The translations under genes were made by a program, and so were the position numbers. This document shows, one piece after another, positions 6,997 to 14,704 of a DNA stretch of 15,001 bases. How positions within the stretch are numbered: the first letter of the stretch is position 1; every line of letters begins with the position of its first letter. The notes beneath the pieces are model-generated. The model did not search any database and was not told where the DNA came from. It saw only the letters and a list, made by a program, of their open reading frames with translations. This DNA comes from CAZPRY01 sp964589175 (lineage in GTDB: Bacteria; Fidelibacterota; UBA2242). The stretch covers positions 1 through 15,001 of the forward strand of contig CAZPRY010000069.1 in the NCBI GenBank assembly GCA_964589175.1, in the 5' to 3' direction.

Positions 6997-7137
6997 TTAC
7001 TTTGTGGTTTTTTTACCCGGGCTTGCCGGGTTATCCTTGCTTTTACTAAAAAGTATCAGGTAGAAGCAGTACACCAGAAGGACGATCAGGGCGCCCCCGA
7101 ATATGTACAATACACTCTCTTTCAAAAATTCTTTCAT
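6997..7137 (-). CDS. 46-residue single-pass membrane protein, hypothetical
   Basis: The frame encodes a short amphipathic start (MKEFLKESVLY), one hydrophobic helix (about residues 9-31, IFGGALIVLLVYCFYLILF) and a basic, soluble tail ending in PGKKTTK. The ATG at 7137 has GAGGAATTCGCG immediately upstream, a good ribosome site. The length, single helix and positive tail suggest an inner-membrane small protein with the tail inside. No family is recognised. It lies 122 bp downstream of the 128-residue anchored protein on the same strand and may be co-transcribed with it. It is too short for most gene finders and could be missed. Confidence 0.6.
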   Translation of the reverse strand: MKEFLKESVLYIFGGALIVLLVYCFYLILFSKSKDNPASPGKKTTK

Positions 7138-7259
7138 CGCGAATTCCTCACATCATTTGGTTTAAAGAGCAATAGTTACAGCCGCTCGATTTGGCGTACA
7201 GACCGCAGGTCTATTAAAACCGCCGACTGTTGCTGCTGAGTATGGAAAGAAATTGCGAA

Positions 7260-7646
7260 TTATCCGGCTTCGGAGTATTCCGGTTCGAGAAACTTGTAGC
7301 AGAGCTGCGGGGTGTTGAAGGTCAGATCGAAATTATTGCGACGATAAAACTGCAGCGATTCCGGTTTCGAATGGGGATGGGTGTTTTTGTCAGGCGCTTC
7401 GAAACGGTCGGGGAAATAGAGGACTTTCAGCGCAAACGCCGGCTTCTTATCGAAAGACAAAATGACTTCGTGCTCCGGATTGGGAGTGGAAGGGCCGACC
7501 TGCGATTGCGGATCGAAGGAACCGGGACGCAAGCCGCTCGCGGAACGGCTGATCTGCAGAAACGTGAAAACGGCAAAGCCGACGATAAAGAGATACTGCC
7601 CTACAAGTCGCATCCGCCTGGTCTTCATGTTCGAATTTACATTCAT
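7260..7646 (-). CDS. Hypothetical secreted or membrane-anchored protein, 128 residues
   Basis: A basic start (MNVNSNMKTRRMRL) precedes one hydrophobic segment (about residues 14-33, ending in ISRSAS), so the protein is either anchored by its N terminus or cleaved near residue 36. The remaining 95 residues are soluble, with a proline/serine-rich linker (37-57) followed by a compact, probably beta-rich part (VILSFDKKPAFALKVLYFPD) and a single Cys near the end. No family is recognised. The ATG at 7646 has GAAGG 7 bases upstream; an alternative ATG at 7628 lacks a ribosome site. The frame is long and has a plausible signal, supporting a real gene. Confidence 0.6.
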   Translation of the reverse strand: MNVNSNMKTRRMRLVGQYLFIVGFAVFTFLQISRSASGLRPGSFDPQSQVGPSTPNPEHEVILSFDKKPAFALKVLYFPDRFEAPDKNTHPHSKPESLQFYRRNNFDLTFNTPQLCYKFLEPEYSEAG

Positions 7647-7832
7647 TCAGCTGCCTTCACAAAGTATTCCAGTCTTTCAAATTCACAAGCCACGGAGTTC
7701 ACCCCAGAGGGGACCCTCCAGGTCAGAGAAAACAGAGAATTATTTTTGAATCAATAAGTGAAATCAAATTGTCCTCTGAAATAATACTTGAAAATCAACT
7801 CTATGTGCTCAGTGGCCTCTGGATTGGATTGT

Positions 7833-9272
7833 CTAGTAGTATTCATACAGCCCCGATTTGATTTTTTCGTAGAAATAGATGTCTTTCCAGCGTTCGACGA
7901 TTGCGGCGGAATCACTGCTGTTCTCGATATGATGGGTAAGGTCCAGCGGGCTCGGTTTGCCCAGAATAAACTCGTCGTAAAAAACCGGTATTTCGGAAGC
8001 TGCCAAAATCACGCCGTGCAGGGCGGATTTGCGCTCGATGACGATTTTTTTCCGTTTATTCAGTTCGATTTCCTTATAGGTGTGACGATAAGAAATCGAC
8101 GGGCGGAGCATAGGGACATGATACGCGAGCTGCAGATTGTCGAGTTCCGGCAGGAGCACTTTGAGAGCCTCTTCGTTGAAATACATTTTGGTATTGGATT
8201 GGGTGGCATATGGGCCGTTCGCTGAGATATTATTGGCCTGCAGCAATCCGATTAAACGGCTGATTTTCGACGGCTCGACTTCGGTGGACATCGTGCGGAT
8301 CAGTCCGGCCTCGGTAACCTCTTCGTGATTCTTCTTGATAAACGGTGCATAGCAGCTGCGCGCGGCCCGGGTCTGAAAGCGGTTGCGGTAGATGAACGAG
8401 CAGTAATTGATTGGCAGCGCGATCCCGTTTTCGCGGGCGTAACGTAAAATTTCCAGGGCGGTGATCTCGGTCTCCAGGACCGTCATTTTGGGTCCATGCA
8501 GAATCGTGTACCCACGTCGCATAAGGTTAGCGGCGTTGAAGTTCGTCATGCGGATCTGGTGCAGGTTCAGGAAATTCACCCCGGCTTCTTCCAGGCGCGG
8601 CAGAAAACTTTGCATGAATTCGAGATCTTCCGGGATGGCCGGAATCTCGACCGTGACGATCGGAATGCTGCCCGAGGCCATACGTACTTTACTCAGATCG
8701 TAGTTGACGGCGCTGAGATCGAAGCGGATTTCATCCAGCCCGGCATCGGCGAGCCGGTGCAATTTTTCGATGTCGGCCAGAATGCCGTTGGTATAGAGCC
8801 AGAGATGGATGTCGGAGCCGAAGCGTTTCTTGAGGATTCGGACGAAATCGAAGGCCTTCTCGAAGGCCAGAAAGGGCTCGCCGCCGCTGATGCTGACGCC
8901 CTTGAAACCGAATTTCTCGATGTAATCGGCGTAATCTTCGGGGTTGGGGAACTCCAGCGAACTGGTCCCCGGCGTATCGTTGCCGTCCTGGCGGGCCGGG
9001 CAATAGAAACAGCGCGCATTGCAGCGGTCGTTGATGAACAGGCAGGACCAGAGCCCCTCGCCGCAGAGCCGGCAACCCGGTGAGAGTTGACTGCAATCGG
9101 CTTTACTGTCCCGGAAATCCCATTTGACTCTACCGTTCAGGGCTTCGAGCAGCGCCGCCCGTTGACTTTCGGCGGCAGCAATCCCGTCCGGTGTCAATCG
9201 CTTCAGCGAGTCGTAAATTTCTGCGTATTCGGCCCGGTTCTGTTCGATGTATTTTTGCTGATCGATTTCCAT
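7833..9272 (-). CDS. Radical SAM protein, COG2108-like, substrate unknown
   Basis: A 479-residue protein. The radical SAM cluster motif CNARCFYC uses Cys84, Cys88 and Cys91, which would hold a 4Fe-4S cluster and cleave SAM to a 5'-deoxyadenosyl radical. SISGGEPF (128-134) and WLYTNGILAD (158-167) are the SAM-binding strands. Four further cysteines lie just before the motif (60, 67, 70, 77; SPGCRLCGEGLWSC), and NYCSFIYRNRFQTRAARSC (289-307) carries two more. The layout, with a cysteine cluster before the CX3CX2C motif and an INYCS element later, matches what I recall of COG2108, a family described as related to pyruvate formate-lyase activating enzymes. The C-terminal 150 residues resemble nothing I know. 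The ATG at 9272 has only a weak GAAG upstream. No substrate peptide or partner enzyme is adjacent, so the reaction is unknown. Confidence 0.87.
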   Translation of the reverse strand: MEIDQQKYIEQNRAEYAEIYDSLKRLTPDGIAAAESQRAALLEALNGRVKWDFRDSKADCSQLSPGCRLCGEGLWSCLFINDRCNARCFYCPARQDGNDTPGTSSLEFPNPEDYADYIEKFGFKGVSISGGEPFLAFEKAFDFVRILKKRFGSDIHLWLYTNGILADIEKLHRLADAGLDEIRFDLSAVNYDLSKVRMASGSIPIVTVEIPAIPEDLEFMQSFLPRLEEAGVNFLNLHQIRMTNFNAANLMRRGYTILHGPKMTVLETEITALEILRYARENGIALPINYCSFIYRNRFQTRAARSCYAPFIKKNHEEVTEAGLIRTMSTEVEPSKISRLIGLLQANNISANGPYATQSNTKMYFNEEALKVLLPELDNLQLAYHVPMLRPSISYRHTYKEIELNKRKKIVIERKSALHGVILAASEIPVFYDEFILGKPSPLDLTHHIENSSDSAAIVERWKDIYFYEKIKSGLYEYY

Positions 9273-9341
9273 CTGTCTTCAATTCAAATCCGCATGAATA
9301 TAGATACAATTTTGATGGAAAAGATGCGAATAATCGGAGTA

Positions 9342-9368
9342 GAGGATGATCGACGAAAAGCCATCCTC
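9342..9368. repeat. Small inverted repeat upstream of the radical SAM gene
   Basis: GAGGATG (9342-9348) and CATCCTC (9362-9368) form a perfect 7-bp stem around a 13-base loop. It lies in the 271-bp gap between the second surface protein gene and the radical SAM gene. No T-run follows, so its role is unclear; it may belong to the same dispersed sequence as the neighbouring 42-bp repeat. Confidence 0.4.
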
Positions 9369-9400
9369 CCAGGGGGGCGACATAATCCCGCGCATCGGGA

Positions 9401-9442
9401 GAAGGATCGCATCAGCCAAAGTAGAAGGATAATTGATCATTG
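9401..9442 (+). repeat. Copy A of a 42-bp direct repeat flanking the second surface protein gene
   Basis: Begins GAAGGATCGCATC and ends ATTGATCATTG. By eye it matches 12511-12552 at 36 of 42 positions without gaps and in the same orientation. It lies past the 3' end of the minus-strand surface protein gene. The last 11 bases contain the palindrome TGATCA. Confidence 0.7.
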
Positions 9443-9543
9443 TCCATTGATTATTGACAAAGGCGGTTGGCTGAAATCGGCAGAACTTTTATAACCAGGA
9501 GAACTGTCCCGAGTGGCACCGGGCACGTTTCTAAATTCTATTG

Positions 9544-9615
9544 TTACTTGAGCAGCAACATTCGCCCTGTGTTTGTGTATTCGCCTGTGCTGATTCGGTA
9601 GAGATAGACGCCGCT
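9544..9615 (-). pseudogene. Detached end of the T9SS sorting domain, beyond an in-frame TGA
   Basis: Immediately after the TGA at 9616-9618 the same frame continues for 23 codons, SGVYLYRISTGEYTNTGRML then LLK, and stops with TAA. This is the classic end of a type A sorting domain and restores a complete domain of about 86 residues. The frame has therefore been broken by one codon only: a nonsense mutation, a sequencing error or, less likely, readthrough. Confidence 0.75.
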
Positions 9616-12435
9616 TCACACGGGATTATCCGAGTTGTCGGTCGCATTCCAGGGGATGCTATAATTTCCCGGCGGTACTTCCTCGTGGATAAGCGTTTTG
9701 ATCAGATGACCGTTGAGATCGTAGATATTCAGAGTGACTCGCTGCTGTTTCGGGAGCGAGAACCTGATGGTGGTAAGCGGATTGAATGGATTCGGATAAT
9801 TCTGATGAACGACGAATTCATCCGGGATACCTGCTTCATGGATCGCACTGAGGTTTTCTTTCACACGGACAAACCTGACCGCGTCCGCACGCAATACAAT
9901 GCTGGGATTGGTATTCGTATTGCCCCCGTTATCCTGAATGCGCAGGCAGACCGGTACACCTTCAGGGAGATCGTATGTGCCGATCGAGACAAATTGCCCG
10001 CTGCCCAGATTCTGGTCCACAACGACGGTGTCGATCGCTGTTCCATTTACCAGAATAATGTAATCGGCGTGATTGTGCGCATTCTCGGTAGCCGGTACGA
10101 TGAACTGAATATCGTAAGTGTCGGTGTACTTGAGCGTCATTGTGAAATCCGCATGAAGGCCATTGCCCCGGATCCAGGCACAGCGGCTGCTGGAGCCGTA
10201 GGCTGTCGCGATGCTGGTGAACCAGGTATCCCCGAATTCTCTGTACCCGCTTGGATCGTCATTATCCACCAATTTAAAATAACTTGTGGCATTGGCATAG
10301 ACCGGTATACGTATGTCGGAATTAAGCGGATCGTCCGATTCAATCGTGATCACATCCCGATATTCACCGTATTCCTGAGAAACAAAAGCTATGGGTATTT
10401 TCCGCGTTTCTCCGGGAGCCAGAACCATGGGAATATCGGTCTTGATCGTGAGCTTGCCTCCTGAATGGGCCATGGTCACATTCAATGCCCCCGAGCCCAT
10501 ATTGCCGATCGTGATGTAGCGGGTAGTGCTGTCTTCGATAGTAACATCTCCAAAGTTCAGTGAATCCCGATCCACGATCAAATATTTTCCCGGCACCAAT
10601 GGCGAAAAATGGATCACATCCAGCCCGAGTTTTTTACCGGCGGCCAGATTCTCGATTGTGAGCGCATTTTCCGTACTGCCTTCCAGATCGAAGATCCCGA
10701 TTTCCTGCCAGTAATTCGTACCCAATAAAGTGGAATCGAATAGCACAGTATCCACAACCGAAGCATGTTGCATGATACAGCGGACAGAATTCGAAGTACT
10801 TCCGGGTCCGTGAAAGGAGATTCTATACGCCCGGCTTTCCGGAATTTCAGGAGTGATGGTTACCGATCCCAATCCGTTCAATATCCGGGCATTCAAATCC
10901 CATAACTCGCCGGAGGTATAATTTCCCCAGCTGCCCGATATTTCCCGGAATTCCGGATGTTGATCGTCGATAAAAATATCATCGGGGACATAGTCCAGAT
11001 GCACTTTGGCCTGATTGCCCACACTGTCGCAGACGGCAACGGAAACCTTCGCCAGGATTTCTGCGGGAAGCGCCTTAAGGGTTTCCCATCGATTCACACC
11101 GGTTTGTATGCAGGATAGACGTTCAAAGGTTTCATGCTTCGTTTTGACCGCAATAAAAGGTTCTTCAACCTGGAAAACCGGGCCATCGGTTTCAATGGCA
11201 AAGCGGATGTTTTCGTCTTCTTCAATTTCATGTACGGTCAGAGCAGGCGCGATTGTATCCGCCGGATTGATCCACAGGCGCATGGCTTCGACATCCTGGC
11301 AGTACCTGAAATCAACGCCATATTGTTCGGAAAATTGATGGGCTAATGCGTTAAGATTATTCAAACCGTTTAGAAAAGATGCTTCTTCGGCCAGATGGCC
11401 CCAGAAACAGCCCATCTGATCGTTACCGTTAGCGGCTTCCCGGAACATCGTCTCAAGGTTGGCTCGCATCGTATTATAATCCTGGAACTGAGTCGAACGG
11501 AGTCGCCATTGCTTCAGATTGCCCTCGATCTGGTAGTCATCGGCATTGGGGTGATAGGGAACGAACGCCGCAGGTGATTGCGACCAGTCAATATACCAGC
11601 TGGGTTCATTGACATCGCCGCCGATCGCCGGATACGCGTTTGACATATCGAAAGGAATGAACCGTTCCTGGTAGGCCTGCCAGGCATTGTCCATATAGTG
11701 CCAGCCGCTGCGGAAGGAGACGGGAAAAACATCATCTTCGATCAGGTATTTGCACAGTGTTTGCTCATAATCATATTCGCTCAGGTTGAAATCCATGCCC
11801 TGATTATAGCAAAAAACACCATCACCATTTGTGTCGGACCACAGATAGTTATGATAATGAAGGCTCAACTGGTCACCGCACAGTTCGATAACAGCCCCGT
11901 GATATTTTTTCATTAAATACAGGGAGATATTATTGCGGATCGGGACATTGCAGTTTTTGGAAAGATGAAAAATGTTTCCGGCCATCATCCACCAGGTCAT
12001 TTTTACCGGAGTGCCATAACTGTCCCTGTACTGATTTCGGAATGAAGTATCCATGACCGTATACGCGTTGTGAGCGGGATCCGCGTATAAAAGAGCCTGC
12101 CACAATCGTCCATCGTAATAATTTAATCCGCCATAGGGATTAAACGAGGTATCCGAACCGAGGACAAGGTATAGTTTTCCTTTTTCAGCGGCCAAGACCG
12201 AAAAAACAAGAAATAGTGAGACAATAAGAAAGATTACCCTGTTGAGCTTTAGCCAGTATTGTAAAATAATTTGACTCCCTTTTCCGTTTCCGATTTTTTG
12301 GGTCAGTCTTCTAAGAGCATAACTCAGGGCTAAATATAGCGATTTGACCCCAGACGCGCCATTGAGAAAAGCACTTCTCAATTTGATGCTTTTCACCGAT
12401 TTCCACAGGCCGTTCTGATTATGGAGATGATACAA
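9616..12435 (-). CDS. T9SS-type surface protein with golvesin-like and HYDIN-like domains, sorting domain truncated
   Basis: The open frame is 939 codons. A clear signal peptide lies at residues 63-83 (KLNRVIFLIV...FSVLAA), so the real start is probably near residue 57 rather than the TTG at 12435. Residues 85-390 form an unfamiliar domain (LHYHNYLWSDTNGDG, FRSGWHYMDNAWQAYQ) that vaguely resembles polysaccharide deacetylase-like folds; a sugar-active role is only a guess. Residues 393-483 look Ig-like. Residues 495-611 and 717-858 resemble golvesin C-terminal domains. Between them, 622-714 is a HYDIN/choice-of-anchor-D Ig-like domain (SLNFGDV...IGNMGSGALNVT). Residues 871-939 are the front of a type A sorting domain (NYPNPFNPLTTI), which stops at TGA 23 codons before its normal end. 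Without those last residues type IX export probably fails. The gene stands alone between two 42-bp direct repeats, and its codon use appears more AT-rich than that of the neighbours. Confidence 0.82.
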   Translation of the reverse strand: MYHLHNQNGLWKSVKSIKLRSAFLNGASGVKSLYLALSYALRRLTQKIGNGKGSQIILQYWLKLNRVIFLIVSLFLVFSVLAAEKGKLYLVLGSDTSFNPYGGLNYYDGRLWQALLYADPAHNAYTVMDTSFRNQYRDSYGTPVKMTWWMMAGNIFHLSKNCNVPIRNNISLYLMKKYHGAVIELCGDQLSLHYHNYLWSDTNGDGVFCYNQGMDFNLSEYDYEQTLCKYLIEDDVFPVSFRSGWHYMDNAWQAYQERFIPFDMSNAYPAIGGDVNEPSWYIDWSQSPAAFVPYHPNADDYQIEGNLKQWRLRSTQFQDYNTMRANLETMFREAANGNDQMGCFWGHLAEEASFLNGLNNLNALAHQFSEQYGVDFRYCQDVEAMRLWINPADTIAPALTVHEIEEDENIRFAIETDGPVFQVEEPFIAVKTKHETFERLSCIQTGVNRWETLKALPAEILAKVSVAVCDSVGNQAKVHLDYVPDDIFIDDQHPEFREISGSWGNYTSGELWDLNARILNGLGSVTITPEIPESRAYRISFHGPGSTSNSVRCIMQHASVVDTVLFDSTLLGTNYWQEIGIFDLEGSTENALTIENLAAGKKLGLDVIHFSPLVPGKYLIVDRDSLNFGDVTIEDSTTRYITIGNMGSGALNVTMAHSGGKLTIKTDIPMVLAPGETRKIPIAFVSQEYGEYRDVITIESDDPLNSDIRIPVYANATSYFKLVDNDDPSGYREFGDTWFTSIATAYGSSSRCAWIRGNGLHADFTMTLKYTDTYDIQFIVPATENAHNHADYIILVNGTAIDTVVVDQNLGSGQFVSIGTYDLPEGVPVCLRIQDNGGNTNTNPSIVLRADAVRFVRVKENLSAIHEAGIPDEFVVHQNYPNPFNPLTTIRFSLPKQQRVTLNIYDLNGHLIKTLIHEEVPPGNYSIPWNATDNSDNPV

Positions 12436-12442
12436 CGATTGA

Positions 12443-12498
12443 CTGGCTTATATTACCGATTAGCCAGCCCGATTCTTCGGCCCATTGGGCCTCAGAAT
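12443..12498 (-). promoter_or_regulatory. Two adjacent hairpins upstream of the second surface protein gene
   Basis: CTGGCT (12443-12448) pairs with AGCCAG (12462-12467). Next to it, an interrupted inverted repeat at 12472-12498 pairs ATTCT with AGAAT and GGCCC with GGGCC, with a TC/TC internal mismatch and an ATT loop. They may form leader structures in the surface protein mRNA or belong to a dispersed repeat that includes the 42-bp element next to them. The acyl-CoA synthetase ends at 12589 upstream on the same strand, so the second hairpin may also serve as its terminator. Confidence 0.4.
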
Positions 12499-12510
12499 GA
12501 TATCTCCCGG

Positions 12511-12552
12511 GAAGGATCGCATCCGCCGGAGTGGGAGGATCATTGATCATTG
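12511..12552 (+). repeat. Copy B of the 42-bp direct repeat flanking the second surface protein gene
   Basis: Same orientation as copy A at 9401-9442, with 36 of 42 identical positions by eye; GAAGGATCGCATC and ATTGATCATTG at the two ends are exact. It lies between the acyl-CoA synthetase stop and the surface protein gene. Confidence 0.7.
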
Positions 12553-12588
12553 AAAACTGCGCTGCCCTGCGCCTTTGGCCCTTATGCC

Positions 12589-14421
12589 TTATTCCTTATT
12601 CCCCGAGTCATCGGCTTCCCCATCCTGCTTGTCGGAGTACATCGAGTCGATCAGGTTTTTGTATTTCCGGATGATCGCCTCGCGCTTGAGTTTCAGGGTT
12701 GCGGTGATCTCGCCTTTATCGAGGCTGAACTCTTTGGGCAGGAGTCGGAACTTCTTGACCTTCTCGAAATTGGGCAGGTGCTGCTGCAGAGCCTCGATCC
12801 GTTTCTCGAAAAACTCGGTGACGTTGGTGTTGCGGATCAGGTCTTCCATATCGTGGAATTTGATGTTCATGTTGTGCGCCATCTCCTTTAAAGCCTCGAA
12901 GGAGGGCACCGCCAGGGCGGTGACATAGTGGCGCTGGTCGCCGATGACGGCGATCTGCTCGATGAAGCGGTCGCAGCCCAGGATCGATTCGAGTTTTTGA
13001 GGGGCGATGTACTTGCCGCCGGAGGTTTTCATGAGGTCCTTGATACGGTCGGTGATCGTAATGTGTCCGTCTTTGTCCATCTTGCCGGCGTCGCCCGTGC
13101 GGAACCAGCCGTCCTGAAACACAGCAGCTGTAGCTTCGGGCTTCTTGTAATAGCCGCGCATGACGGTCTTGCCGCGCACCAGGATTTCATCGTTTTCGCC
13201 GATCTTAACCTCGACTTGCGGGAAGACTCTTCCGACTGTTCCGAATTTGAAGTTGACGTCTTCGAAGGCTGAGACCGTCGCGGTTGTTTCGGTGAGGCCG
13301 TATCCGAATTTGACGGCGATTCCGAGTGAATGAAAAAATTCGATGATTTTTTCCGATAAGGGAGCGCCGGCCGCCGGTAGGAAACGCACCCGCCCGCCGA
13401 CGAGATTGCGCAGTTTTTTCAAGACCAGCCGATCTGCGATGCTGTAACGCAGCGATAGTTGCAGCGGGACGTGTTTTCCCTGACGGGTGTAATCCAGGCG
13501 CTGCTTGCCGGTCGCGATGGCCCAGTTGAAGATTTTTTGCTTTTTGGGAGATGCCGATTCCAGTTTAGCGTAGATAGCGGCGTAGACCTTTTCATAAAAG
13601 CGCGGTACGGCGCACATGATGGTTGGACGCACCTCCTGGATGGCGGCGATAATATCCTTGGGATCGAGCAGGTAAACCACGGTCATGCCGGTGTGCAGCG
13701 CGAAAAAGGTCCAGGAGCGCTCGAAGACGTGACTCAGCGGCAGGAAGGCCAGGGAAACATCCTCATCGCTGACATTGAGGCGCAGGTCATGGATTTTCAT
13801 CGCCTGAGCGAAATTCTCGAAATCGAGCATAACGCCCTTGGGGTCGCCGGTGGTGCCGGAGGTGTAGATCAGGGTTGCCAGGTCACTGAGTTGCGTGTTT
13901 TCCAGGCGCTGTTCCACTTCGGCTTCGCGGCTGGATTTGCGCCCGATTTCCAGCAGTTCTTCAAAATGGAGGCTGGGAACGGTCTCGCGCAGGTTTACGT
14001 TCGGATCGAAAACGACGATCTTTTTCAGGGATTTCGAATTCGCGAAGAGGCCGCAGGCTTTATCGTACTGTTCCTGCTCCCCGGCGAAGATGACCGCCAT
14101 CTCAGTTTCATTGATGATGTATTCGGCCTGATCCGCGGTGCTGGTCGGGTAGAGTGGAACGGACACCGCGCGAACGTTCTGAATGGCAAAGTCGGCAATG
14201 GTCCATTCGGGCATATTCTGGGAAAAGATACCGATCATGGCACCTTCGTTTACGCCCAGTTCCAGCAGGGCTTTGGCAGCGGCCTGAATCCGCTCCCCGA
14301 ATTCCCGCCAGGAAACGTGCTGCCATTCGGTCTCCGTAGAAGTTTTATATTTGAGGGCGGCCCGGTCGCCGTATTTACGGACGGATTGACGCAATTGAAC
14401 CGCGAGTAGTTGATCGTTCAT
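12589..14421 (-). CDS. Long-chain fatty acid--CoA ligase (AMP-forming)
   Basis: A 610-residue member of the AMP-binding (ANL) superfamily, close to the FadD15/FAA1 type long-chain acyl-CoA synthetases in length and motifs. The P-loop is YTSGTTGDPKG at residues 186-196. LPLSHVFERSW (227-237) is the long-chain type A4 region. FGYGLTETTATVS (372-384) binds the adenylate, and WFRTGDAGKMDKDGHITITDR (439-459) carries the ATP-ribose aspartate and the hinge. GEITATLKLKR (570-580) contains the probable catalytic Lys577. The enzyme activates a fatty acid through an acyl-adenylate and transfers it to CoA, at the inner face of the membrane, for beta-oxidation or lipid synthesis. The ATG at 14421 follows AAGGAAAATC. 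It is divergent from the SUI1 gene across 283 bp. Substrate chain length cannot be told from sequence alone. Confidence 0.95.
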   Translation of the reverse strand: MNDQLLAVQLRQSVRKYGDRAALKYKTSTETEWQHVSWREFGERIQAAAKALLELGVNEGAMIGIFSQNMPEWTIADFAIQNVRAVSVPLYPTSTADQAEYIINETEMAVIFAGEQEQYDKACGLFANSKSLKKIVVFDPNVNLRETVPSLHFEELLEIGRKSSREAEVEQRLENTQLSDLATLIYTSGTTGDPKGVMLDFENFAQAMKIHDLRLNVSDEDVSLAFLPLSHVFERSWTFFALHTGMTVVYLLDPKDIIAAIQEVRPTIMCAVPRFYEKVYAAIYAKLESASPKKQKIFNWAIATGKQRLDYTRQGKHVPLQLSLRYSIADRLVLKKLRNLVGGRVRFLPAAGAPLSEKIIEFFHSLGIAVKFGYGLTETTATVSAFEDVNFKFGTVGRVFPQVEVKIGENDEILVRGKTVMRGYYKKPEATAAVFQDGWFRTGDAGKMDKDGHITITDRIKDLMKTSGGKYIAPQKLESILGCDRFIEQIAVIGDQRHYVTALAVPSFEALKEMAHNMNIKFHDMEDLIRNTNVTEFFEKRIEALQQHLPNFEKVKKFRLLPKEFSLDKGEITATLKLKREAIIRKYKNLIDSMYSDKQDGEADDSGNKE

Positions 14422-14493
14422 GATTTTCCTTTTCTATTCGTTCAAAAATTGGATGTTTTTTCGGGCGCCAGAATACATCAGCCTGTCACTTCT

Positions 14494-14510
14494 CGAAAAG
14501 CAGCTTTTCG
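14494..14510. promoter_or_regulatory. 17-bp near-perfect palindrome, operator-like
   Basis: CGAAAAGC and GCTTTTCG are exact reverse complements around a single central A. The site lies in the divergent region between the acyl-CoA synthetase and SUI1 genes, 72 bp upstream of the synthetase ATG. On the minus strand its outer half could overlap a weak -35 (TTTTCG) 18 bp before TATTCT (14470-14475), a position where a repressor would block transcription. It does not match the E. coli FadR site I know. The palindrome is seen; its role is inferred. The rest of the 14422-14704 gap shows only weak promoter-like boxes, for example TTGACA at 14579-14584 without a good -10. Confidence 0.45.
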
Positions 14511-14704
14511 CGCAGATGAACGCCATCCGGGCGCATAACGAAGAGCGGCTTGATTTTCAGATGCCGGCGGATGTAAATTTGACAAAGAGTGACCCCGGGT
14601 GAAAATATACGGGTCAATCCGGCGATCGAAAAGTAAAAGATTTGTAAATTTCGCAATTCGGGCGGGAAGAGCGCAGGTAATCCAAATTTTTGATAAGAAA
14701 ATCA

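Noticed and set aside
7647..7832. Possible small genes or a terminator in the 186-bp gap before the 128-residue protein
   Set aside because: Only a CCCC-AGA-GGGG mini-hairpin near 7703 and AT-rich sequence are visible; nothing supports a gene.
9616..9618. TGA recoded as glycine or tryptophan across the genome
   Set aside because: The methyltransferase gene ends in TGA at the expected family length, so TGA acts as a stop here; one nonsense change or a sequence error is simpler.
9541..10464. 307-codon plus-strand frame opposite the second surface protein
   Set aside because: The minus strand carries coherent HYDIN, golvesin-like and sorting domains; the plus-strand translation shows no domain and no ribosome site.
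13459..14409. 316-codon open frame on the plus strand opposite the acyl-CoA ligase
   Set aside because: It is the antisense shadow of a gene with complete ANL-family motifs, has no recognisable domain of its own, and arises from the GC-rich codon pattern.
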